NCBI GenBank assembly: GCA_002500665.1
Contig: DLRY01000093.1
Coordinates: forward strand, 1-9,277
DNA length: 9,277 nucleotides
Reading direction: 5' to 3'
Source of the DNA: Opitutia bacterium UBA7876
GTDB taxonomy: Bacteria; Verrucomicrobiota; Verrucomicrobiia; Opitutales; Seribacteraceae
Within the stretch, counting starts at the first letter, position 1. Each line of letters starts with the position of its first letter. Of the stretch, positions 1-6,079 are shown piece after piece. Under the pieces are notes generated by a model. That model was not told the origin of the DNA and did no database searches. It saw only the letters and a program-made list of their open reading frames with translations. The position numbers were made by a program, and so were the translations under genes.

Positions 1-167
1 AGGCGACGGTTCGGGGCCAGCCAGGACTCGGAACGATAGAGATAGACTGCAAAGCCGAGCAAGCCGGCAAACAGAAGAGCGGCAAGGGCCCAGTGTTCAT
101 TCTGGAAAATGAACTGAAAGTCGCTGACCTTCTCCCCCTCCTCTATGTCGAAAAATCGTCTAAGCAT
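1..167 (-). CDS. Membrane protein, N-terminal fragment (runs off left edge)
   Basis: Only the first 55 residues are present; the reading frame is open to the window edge. The ATG at 167 lies 7 bases beyond the stop of the BatA-type gene, so it is almost certainly the next cistron of the same operon. No good Shine-Dalgarno sequence precedes it, which suggests translational coupling. A polar N-terminus (MLRRFFDIEEGEK) is followed by one hydrophobic segment at about residues 26-44 and then a charged stretch with YLYRSESW and NRR. By inference, this pattern resembles the start of the large two-TM VWA or glutamine-amidotransferase-like proteins that often follow BatA-type genes in planctomycetes and verrucomicrobia. 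The fragment itself shows no diagnostic motif, so the function is not established. The gene is cut by the window and there is no sign that it is broken. Confidence 0.75.
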   Translation of the reverse strand, partial: MLRRFFDIEEGEKVSDFQFIFQNEHWALAALLFAGLLGFAVYLYRSESWLAPNRR

Positions 168-174
168 GACCGTG

Positions 175-2202
175 TCAGGTTCTGCGGGCGGCCACCACGG
201 TATGCTTGCGGAGGCTTTCCTGGAGGCTGGACTCTCCCTTGGAGGTCATTCGGTTGGTGAAGAGACGGGCGAGGTAGCCCTGAAGAAGAAAGACGAGCAA
301 GGCGAGGATCAGAAGGGTTCTCGAGATTTCCGTTCCCTTGCGGGTTTCCTTGACGATCCCTCCAAGGTTGGCGGCGATGGGAATGACCACCGCATTGAGC
401 GGGGACAGGGCTTCCTCGAGGGACTCGGCCGATGCTTGGCCCAAGTCGGACTCGGAGGGGTTGAGGTTCCCTGCGCGGCCCGCCTCCGGGCGGTTGGTCA
501 AATGAGTTATGGATTGCTGCATGAGCATGGGGAAAAGCGGATGAACGACCAGGTTCGACCAGTCGCGGTCAGCGGTGGTCGCGAAAAAGAGGACGGAACC
601 CGAATCAACCTGCTTCTCCAGGACGAGAGGCGAGCCGTTCCCGGAAAGAGAAAGGACGATGGTTGCATTGTCGTCGGGCCGGATTTCCATCGACTTGCGG
701 AAACGGACCGCATCCCTGCCCTCCTGGGGCATGGTCCGGGTCAACTGGGAAAGAACGTGGGAGGAGGTGGGTTCGGCCAAGGTCCAGGAAGTTTCCCCGG
801 GCGAGTCCCCGACGGTTTCCGAACCCTCGCCGAAAGCCGAGATTCCGATCAATTCGCCGGGAAGAAGGCCGCCCAGATTCTCGTTGTAGGATGGCAGGTC
901 CATCCGGTCGCCGGCAAAAAGGACGAGGCCCCCGCCCTTGCGCACGAAGGAGTCGAGGGACCGGGCGATGGATGAATCGACCTCCTCGACGTTGGCCGCA
1001 AAGACCAGGTCGTATTCGCCGATGGCGGAAGGGTCCGTCTCCTGCCAGTCCGTGACCACAACCTCGATGGAGGCATCGTCGCCGAGTTGGTTGAGCTCAA
1101 GAGCCTTGCGCAGCCAGAAGGTTTCGCCCGGGCCGTCACCGGCGAAAGGTTCTCCGTCGATGCAGAGGATGCGTATGCGGTCGCTCACCCGCACGGACGC
1201 CATCCTGCGGTTGTCGATGGCAAGGGCATCGTCGTTTCGGCCCAGGCTGGCCGTCAGGTTGGCGTCGCCGGAGAGATCGAGGTCGGGATAGAAATCGATG
1301 AGGCGGCTTTCGCCCGGCTTGATCGGGCCAAAGGAGCGGGGGGTGCCGTTGCGGTCGTTCACGGACAAGGAGATGGAGCCTCCGTCGTGGGTTTGGAGGC
1401 CGAAATTCCTGACTTCGGCGGTGAAGCGCGACAAGCCACCCGGGCCAAGGGATCCGGATGCATAGGAGAAGTCGGTGATGGCCAGGTTCTCTCTTCCCTC
1501 CGTCTCGACGGGAACTAGAAAAAGCTTGGACTTGCGGGCCAAGGTCTCGAGCCCGTTGGCCGCCTCCTTGGAGAAGTTCGCCCAATCGACGGCCTGGGCA
1601 TCCGTCACGAGGTAACATTCCTTGACCGATCCCTTGAGCTCATCCACCAGAGTGGCTAACTCCACGGTGGCTCTCTCGAGGTTGAACCGCTCGGGGAAGA
1701 CCTCCGCTTTTTCCAGCGCATCATTGCACCGGTCGAGGTTGAAGTTTGCCCCCCGCAGCAGGGTGCGCGGACTTTCCGCCATGAGCACGATGGTGATGGG
1801 ATCCCCTTCCTTGGCGGTCTCCAGAATTTTGCTCACGCGTTGCCTGGCTTCCTCCATGCGCGTGTCGTACTTGCCGTGGTCCATGCTGAAGGAGGCGTCG
1901 ATGGCGATGACCATACCGACGCGCTGCTCGCCCAAAAGTCCTCCCTCAGCCTGATCCTCGAGGGTAGGCCGAACGAGGGCGAAGGCAACGAGGGCAAGGA
2001 CGAGGCAACGCAGCAGCAGCAGCAGGATATCCTCCAGTTTGACTTGCCCGGAACGGACTACCAGGGCCCGGCGCAGCAACTCCATGGCCGCCCAGTCGGT
2101 GTGCCTGCGGTGGCGCTGGTGAAGCAGGTGGATGATCACAGGGACCGCCACGCCGATGGCGCCGGCAATCGTCCAAAGCAAAGGCGAGTTCAGGAAGGTC
2201 AC
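175..2202 (-). CDS. BatA-type membrane protein with VWA and GATase-like domains
   Basis: A 675-residue inner-membrane protein. Residues about 1-80 match the BatA/aerotolerance-regulator N-terminal double-TM domain: a first helix (about 5-27) with the IIHLLHQRRH-like turn, and a second helix (about 58-78) ending in RP. A VWA domain starts near residue 95 with an intact MIDAS motif, D102-A-S104-F-S106. Likely further metal-site residues are T179 and D201 (LVTDAQ). Residues about 240-335 look like a beta-sandwich. Residues about 340-560 have the alternating pattern of a class I GATase-like fold (RILCIDGEPF, GEYDLVFAANV, GGGLVLFAGD); I see no clear catalytic Cys-His-Glu triad. A last TM helix (about 628-645) precedes a basic cytoplasmic tail. 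The family partners MoxR ATPases. The start is GTG at 2202, overlapping the preceding stop by 4 bases (GTGA), with a strong GAAAGGAG ribosome site upstream. The family call is secure; the GATase-like call is from fold pattern only. Confidence 0.88.
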   Translation of the reverse strand: MTFLNSPLLWTIAGAIGVAVPVIIHLLHQRHRRHTDWAAMELLRRALVVRSGQVKLEDILLLLLRCLVLALVAFALVRPTLEDQAEGGLLGEQRVGMVIAIDASFSMDHGKYDTRMEEARQRVSKILETAKEGDPITIVLMAESPRTLLRGANFNLDRCNDALEKAEVFPERFNLERATVELATLVDELKGSVKECYLVTDAQAVDWANFSKEAANGLETLARKSKLFLVPVETEGRENLAITDFSYASGSLGPGGLSRFTAEVRNFGLQTHDGGSISLSVNDRNGTPRSFGPIKPGESRLIDFYPDLDLSGDANLTASLGRNDDALAIDNRRMASVRVSDRIRILCIDGEPFAGDGPGETFWLRKALELNQLGDDASIEVVVTDWQETDPSAIGEYDLVFAANVEEVDSSIARSLDSFVRKGGGLVLFAGDRMDLPSYNENLGGLLPGELIGISAFGEGSETVGDSPGETSWTLAEPTSSHVLSQLTRTMPQEGRDAVRFRKSMEIRPDDNATIVLSLSGNGSPLVLEKQVDSGSVLFFATTADRDWSNLVVHPLFPMLMQQSITHLTNRPEAGRAGNLNPSESDLGQASAESLEEALSPLNAVVIPIAANLGGIVKETRKGTEISRTLLILALLVFLLQGYLARLFTNRMTSKGESSLQESLRKHTVVAARRT

Positions 2203-3923
2203 CTCGGCTCATCTCCTTTCGTCGATTCCGCCAGGGCGAGATGGGCGTCCTGCATCTCGACTCCACACGGGTAGCTGATGCGTTCCTGGAATTCCACCCC
2301 CAAGGTGAATTCCTTTCCCTTAGGCAGGGGAAGGGAAAGCTTTTCCGGGCTCGATCCCGGGGCCAGGCTCCTGCGGAAGAATTCCTTGCCCTCCACGGAG
2401 ACCGTGAAGGTAGCCGCTTCACGACTGTCGGGAAGCGGAGCCAAATGGGCCTGCAAAAGGGCGCGACCTGAAGAAAAGGCGGGGGGAATGGGGTAGCTCA
2501 GCCTGGTTCGGGGAATAAGGCGGAGGGCGAAGAGGGAGGTTTCGTCCCCTCTCCTATTGTCCATCCTGACGACCCCGGAACCGGGACCGAGCGGACCATG
2601 AGAGTCCTCGGCGGAGGGGGCCAGGCCGTTCAGCCAAAAAGTTTCCTTCCCGGAGCGGATCACGTAATGCACGCTTTGCCAGGGAAGAGACAAAGGCTCC
2701 TCGCCTGGGCGCTCCAGGATCGTCTTGTCCGGGCCCAGGACGACCGAGCCGAAGAAGACGCTTCCATCCCGTAGTCCGACCTCGTCCAGGGAGACCGATG
2801 GAGGCTCGGGGGAAGATCCCGGAACGAGATACCGAAGCAAGCCGGTCCTCGGAATCGGAAGAATGCCGAGAGGAGAGTCGAGAGCGAGGTCCTCCTTCTT
2901 GATCCATACGATGCCGCCCGGAACGGGGCTCGCGGATACGCGGTAGAGAATCCCCGGACGGAAGGAATCGGGGGAATCGGCCTCCGGATCGGGAACGAAA
3001 TGAAGGCTGCGGACGGAAGAGAGGTCCACGGTTCGTTCACCCAGCAGGGAACTCCGCAAAGTAAGCTTTCCCTTCTCCATGGAAAGGATTTCACAGCGCC
3101 AGCGCTCCCCGTTACGAAAAAACACGCTACCGGACGAAGACTCCCGGGCGCTCTCCCCCATCTGCCTGGAAAGGCTGCGGACGGATCGGGGGTCGATGGG
3201 CGTCGTCCCTACGCAAAGGCCATCGTCGGTCCACCGTAACGTCCCCTTGAGCCTTTGCCCGCCACTCCAGACCAAGTCGGAGCCCTCCACCTCGATGGGT
3301 TTGAGGATGCGGGCTTCGCCAGGGGAATCGGTCAGGACCAACTGGTCCACGCAGAGATGGCCCCAAGCCCCGGTTTCACGGTCCAGGACCTCGATGCGGG
3401 CGGTCTTGCCCAACAAGCCGGAAAGATCGAAGGCAACGGCCTTCATGCGGTTGGAGTTATCGGCGGTTGCGGAAAAGGACTTCCCGTCATCGACCAGAAG
3501 GTTGACGCAGGTCCCACCCGGATAACGTCCGCCCGAGAGAAGAAAGCTAAGAAATTTTCTTTCGATCCGAAAGGCCGGCGAGAGCGCCCGACCCTTCTCG
3601 CCGTCGACGTTTATTCCCCGGCGGCCCCAGCTCTTCAAAAGGGATTGACCGAGCTGCCCGTGCGTCCGCAGACGACCGGAATTTTGCTGACCGGGGTACC
3701 AGTGGGCAATGCGTCCGTTGATCCTGGCTCCCGAGCTTGTGCCGTAACCCTCGAAGGCGGTACCCTCGAAAGTCCACTCCCCCTCCAGCCAAGACTTCGC
3801 CTTGGCGGCCTCGGCTTCGTCGGAAGCAGGCTCCTCGAAATCCTCCACCACAAGGTCGTTTGCCACCAGACCGACGGCCCATGCCGGCGAAAGAAAAAGG
3901 CAAATCAGGGCGAACCGCTTCAT
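2199..3923 (-). CDS. Secreted multi-beta-domain protein of unknown function
   Basis: A 574-residue protein with a classical Sec signal peptide (MKRFALICLFLSPAWA; cleavage likely between residues 16 and 22) and no other membrane segment. Residues about 27-200 resemble the beta-sandwich module attached to planctomycete/verrucomicrobial GH32 levanase-like proteins: an EDFEE start, SPAFRIERKFLSFLLSGG, NLLVD, then a closing WGHLCVDQLVLTD. Residues about 218-425 hold several short Sm-like beta repeats with a 'DGs...G.v......l......G...l....V..i.f' pattern, near 220-255, 265-310, 338-366 and 384-424. Residues about 470-565 recall an NPCBM-like sandwich. No catalytic motif is visible, so a binding or scaffold role outside the cytoplasm is inferred. 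It is coupled on both sides: ATGA overlap with the DUF58 stop, GTGA overlap into the BatA-type gene. Its own ribosome site is weak (AGAGGA about 14 bases upstream). The gene model is secure; the domain calls are by eye. Confidence 0.85.
   Translation of the reverse strand: MKRFALICLFLSPAWAVGLVANDLVVEDFEEPASDEAEAAKAKSWLEGEWTFEGTAFEGYGTSSGARINGRIAHWYPGQQNSGRLRTHGQLGQSLLKSWGRRGINVDGEKGRALSPAFRIERKFLSFLLSGGRYPGGTCVNLLVDDGKSFSATADNSNRMKAVAFDLSGLLGKTARIEVLDRETGAWGHLCVDQLVLTDSPGEARILKPIEVEGSDLVWSGGQRLKGTLRWTDDGLCVGTTPIDPRSVRSLSRQMGESARESSSGSVFFRNGERWRCEILSMEKGKLTLRSSLLGERTVDLSSVRSLHFVPDPEADSPDSFRPGILYRVSASPVPGGIVWIKKEDLALDSPLGILPIPRTGLLRYLVPGSSPEPPSVSLDEVGLRDGSVFFGSVVLGPDKTILERPGEEPLSLPWQSVHYVIRSGKETFWLNGLAPSAEDSHGPLGPGSGVVRMDNRRGDETSLFALRLIPRTRLSYPIPPAFSSGRALLQAHLAPLPDSREAATFTVSVEGKEFFRRSLAPGSSPEKLSLPLPKGKEFTLGVEFQERISYPCGVEMQDAHLALAESTKGDEPR
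2213..2220 (-). promoter_or_regulatory. Ribosome binding site for the BatA-type gene
   Basis: On the minus strand this reads GAAAGGAG and ends 10 bases before the GTG at 2202. It lies inside the last codons of the upstream secreted-protein gene. It is the strongest Shine-Dalgarno match at the coupled junctions of this operon and supports the GTG start. It may let the BatA-type protein be translated independently of its upstream neighbour. Confidence 0.7.
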
Positions 3924-4813
3924 CGGATACGGGCCGCCATCCTCTGCAGGAGATAATTGGAAACCACCGACTCGATGGGCTCGGCCGTGTTGACCAGGAC
4001 GTAGTCGGCCTCGCTCTTGATGCAGGCGCCCCTGACTTTGCCGATGAACTGCTCGAGTTCCCGAAGGTAGGCTTGCCTGACGCGGGCGGGCTGGGTAACC
4101 AGTTCGCCGTCGTTTTCAAGGCCCTCAAAGCGCCATACGCCGTTGAGGGGAAATTCGATTTCCTGCGGATCGAGGATGTGAAAGACGGTGACGTTGTGAC
4201 CGCGGAAGCGCAGGTGGTTGATGCCCTTGATGAATTCATCGGTGTTGTCGAGCAGGTCGGAAAAGACCATGACCATGCCGCGACGGGTCATCCTTCCCGC
4301 AAACTCATGGAGGACGTCCGCCACGTTGGTCCTCGGCTTGGGCTCGACCTTCTCCATTTCTCTGGAAATATCGGCCAGGATACCGGGTGTGCTCTTGGGC
4401 TCGATATATCTCTGCAGCGAGCCGTCGAACATCCCCACTCCGGCCGAGTCTCTCTGGTCCACGATGAGGTAGGCCAGGCTGGCCACCATGTACTTGGCGT
4501 ATTCCAGCTTGGTGATGTTCCCGGAACCGAAAGTCATGGAGGCACTCGCGTCCATCAGCAGGTTGGCCACGAAATTGGTCTCGGCGTCGAACAGCTTGAC
4601 GAAATATCGCTGGGTACGGGCATAGAGCTTCCAGTCGATGTGTCGAATCTCGTCCCCCGGGACGTACTGGCGGTAGGCCGAGAACTCGGTGCTTATGCCC
4701 CGGATCGGGCTGCGGTGCATGCCTATGCGGATCCCCTCCACCACCTGTCGGGTGACCACGTCGAGGGGCCCGATTGCGTCCAGGGTATCGGTATCGAGAT
4801 ATTTCTCCTGCAT
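3920..4813 (-). CDS. DUF58 (VWA-like) protein of the MoxR module
   Basis: A 297-residue soluble protein with no TM segment or signal, as is usual for the short cytoplasmic DUF58 form. The DUF58 signature is clear at about residues 33-66: HRSPIRG, then EFSAYRQYVPGD, then RHIDWKLYAR. A VWA fold follows with an intact MIDAS, D88-A-S90-A-S92, plus likely T162 (RTNVADVL) and D186 (VFSDLLD). DUF58 proteins are encoded beside MoxR ATPases and are thought to act as their partner or adaptor, so this is the standard second gene of the module. The ATG at 4813 is fixed by an in-frame TAA just upstream (AAG TAA GCT GGT ATG). No clear Shine-Dalgarno sequence precedes it, and the AGGAG nearby falls after the start codon. 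Its stop overlaps the next gene by 4 bases (ATGA). Confidence 0.95.
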   Translation of the reverse strand: MQEKYLDTDTLDAIGPLDVVTRQVVEGIRIGMHRSPIRGISTEFSAYRQYVPGDEIRHIDWKLYARTQRYFVKLFDAETNFVANLLMDASASMTFGSGNITKLEYAKYMVASLAYLIVDQRDSAGVGMFDGSLQRYIEPKSTPGILADISREMEKVEPKPRTNVADVLHEFAGRMTRRGMVMVFSDLLDNTDEFIKGINHLRFRGHNVTVFHILDPQEIEFPLNGVWRFEGLENDGELVTQPARVRQAYLRELEQFIGKVRGACIKSEADYVLVNTAEPIESVVSNYLLQRMAARIR

Positions 4814-4876
4814 ACCAGCTTACTTGGTTCCGGTCCTTGAAAACCTCAGGCTCTGCCTATGAAAAGGAAGGTGCCT
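4814..4876 (-). other. moxR-DUF58 intergenic spacer with two weak inverted repeats
   Basis: This 63-base spacer is the only real gap inside the MoxR operon. On the minus strand, GAAGG-CA-CCTTC (4867-4878, starting within the MoxR stop codon) is followed by CTTTTC, and AGGC-AGA-GCCT (4848-4858) is followed shortly by a T-rich run. The stems are only 4-5 bp and the first has a loop too tight to form fully. They are weak candidates for partial termination or mRNA processing between the ATPase and its partners. No promoter stands out. Confidence 0.3.
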
Positions 4877-5962
4877 TCAGGCGCTCTTGGAGTCGTAAAG
4901 CTTTTCGTCGGCCGGAATCTCTTCCAGTAGCTGGCGCACGACGTCGTCGGTCTTCTTGCCTTCGGACTGGGCCGCGAAGTTGAGGCCCATACGGTGCCTC
5001 ATGACGGGCAAGGCGAGGGTCTGAACGTCCTCGATGGCCACGTTGAAACGGCCGTGCAGGATAGCCCTGGCCTTGCTGGCCATGACTAGGTTGAGGCAGG
5101 CCCGTGGGCCCGTCCCGAAGGATACCCACTCGTTGATGAAATCAAGGGCGTCGTCCTCTCCGGGGCGGGTGGCCCGGACGAGTTTGGCGGCGTACTGGTA
5201 GATGTGGTCCGCCACCGGTACGCGCAGGACCAGGTCCTGAAGGGCCAGGATGTCCTTTTTGGAAAGAACCGACTTGGGCTCGGTCGAGGAACCGGTGGTG
5301 ACCTGCTTCATGATGTCGATCTCCTCCTGCTCGGTCGGATAGTCGACGTGAATCTTGAACATGAAGCGGTCGAGCTGGGCCTCGGGCAACGGATAGGTGC
5401 CCTCCTGCTCCAGAGGGTTCTGGGTCGCGAGAACGAAGAAGGGAAGGTCGAGCTTGTAGTCCTCGCCGCCCGCGGAGACCATTTTCTCCTGCATCGCCTC
5501 GAGCAGAGAGGCCTGAGTCTTGGGGGGCGTGCGGTTGATCTCGTCGGCCAGGATGATGTTGGCGAAAATAGGACCTTTGCTAAAAGTGAACTTGCGCTGT
5601 CCGGTCTCGGGATCGTCCTGCAGAACCTCCGCTCCGGTAATGTCGGAAGGCATCAGGTCGGGGGTAAACTGGATGCGCCGGAAGGACAGGGAAAGGCACT
5701 TGGCGATGGAACTGATGAGCAGGGTCTTGGCCAACCCGGGAACCCCTTCGAGCAAGCTGTGCCCGCGTGAGAAGACAGAGATCATCACCTGGTCGATGAC
5801 GTCGTCCATCCCGACGATGGACTTCCTCAGTTCGGTCATGACCTGGTCGCGGGCCTCCCTGAGCTTCTCGACTGCCTTGACGTCGTCGATGGCCGCCGCC
5901 TTGGAGGCAGTGGACTTCGTGGTCGCTTTCTTGCGGGTGGCGGGTTTCTTGGCTTCGGGCAT
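4877..5962 (-). CDS. MoxR-family AAA+ ATPase
   Basis: A 361-residue cytoplasmic ATPase. The Walker A motif is GVPGLAKT (residues 73-80), the MoxR-typical form with Ala before the Lys. Walker B is IILADE (136-141) followed by the family INR-PPKTQ segment. Sensor 1 lies in ATQNP (179-183), followed by EQEGTYPLPEAQLDRF, the MoxR signature with the probable arginine finger. Sensor 2 is GPRA (285-288) in the AAA lid domain. MoxR proteins act as chaperone-like ATPases with VWA proteins, and DUF58 and BatA-type VWA partners follow directly. The start is ATG 5962 with AAAGGA 5 bases upstream. Unusually, residues 1-30 form a Lys/Ala/Thr-rich tail absent from most MoxR proteins, whose core normally begins near the EKLRE segment at about residue 32. 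The first gene of its cluster, it is probably driven by the promoter candidate in the gap upstream. Confidence 0.96.
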   Translation of the reverse strand: MPEAKKPATRKKATTKSTASKAAAIDDVKAVEKLREARDQVMTELRKSIVGMDDVIDQVMISVFSRGHSLLEGVPGLAKTLLISSIAKCLSLSFRRIQFTPDLMPSDITGAEVLQDDPETGQRKFTFSKGPIFANIILADEINRTPPKTQASLLEAMQEKMVSAGGEDYKLDLPFFVLATQNPLEQEGTYPLPEAQLDRFMFKIHVDYPTEQEEIDIMKQVTTGSSTEPKSVLSKKDILALQDLVLRVPVADHIYQYAAKLVRATRPGEDDALDFINEWVSFGTGPRACLNLVMASKARAILHGRFNVAIEDVQTLALPVMRHRMGLNFAAQSEGKKTDDVVRQLLEEIPADEKLYDSKSA

Positions 5963-5967
5963 GATCG

Positions 5968-5973
5968 TCCTTT
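5968..5973 (-). promoter_or_regulatory. Ribosome binding site for the MoxR gene
   Basis: The minus strand reads AAAGGA, 5 bases before the ATG at 5962. It is a good match to the anti-Shine-Dalgarno sequence and supports keeping the Lys/Ala-rich N-terminal tail as real coding sequence rather than moving the start downstream. Confidence 0.7.
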
Positions 5974-6029
5974 CTGGGTATTGTGTCTGGTTTCAGTTAA
6001 AGTACTGGATGGAAGGGGAATTCTCGGGG

Positions 6030-6059
6030 ATGGTACGCACAAGTGATCTTTGCTGTAAA
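6030..6059 (-). promoter_or_regulatory. Candidate sigma70-type promoter of the MoxR operon
   Basis: In the 117-base gap between the second sulfatase and moxR, the minus strand holds TTTACA (6059-6054; 5 of 6 to the -35 consensus), an 18-base spacer, and TACCAT (6035-6030; 4 of 6 to the -10 consensus). This would leave a leader of about 60 bases before the MoxR ATG. The gap is AT-rich compared with the surrounding genes, as expected for a promoter region. It is a pattern match only; AT-rich sequence gives such matches by chance, and the upstream sulfatase transcript may also read through. Confidence 0.35.
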
Positions 6060-6079
6060 GAATTCTTGGTATTTTTTTA

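Noticed and set aside
145..975. Long plus-strand open frame opposite the BatA-type gene
   Set aside because: It lies wholly antisense to a gene with clear TM, VWA and GATase-like features, has low-complexity Gly/Arg-rich composition and no recognisable domain; it is a GC-rich shadow.
3737..4840. Plus-strand 367-residue open frame opposite DUF58
   Set aside because: It mirrors the DUF58 coding frame, starts inside the neighbouring gene and begins with a Pro/Arg-rich artefact-like sequence; there is no domain or ribosome site support.
6058..6067. Palindrome AAGAATTCTT as a terminator hairpin
   Set aside because: It is a perfect palindrome with no loop and an AT-only stem apart from one G-C pair per arm, so it cannot form a useful RNA hairpin.
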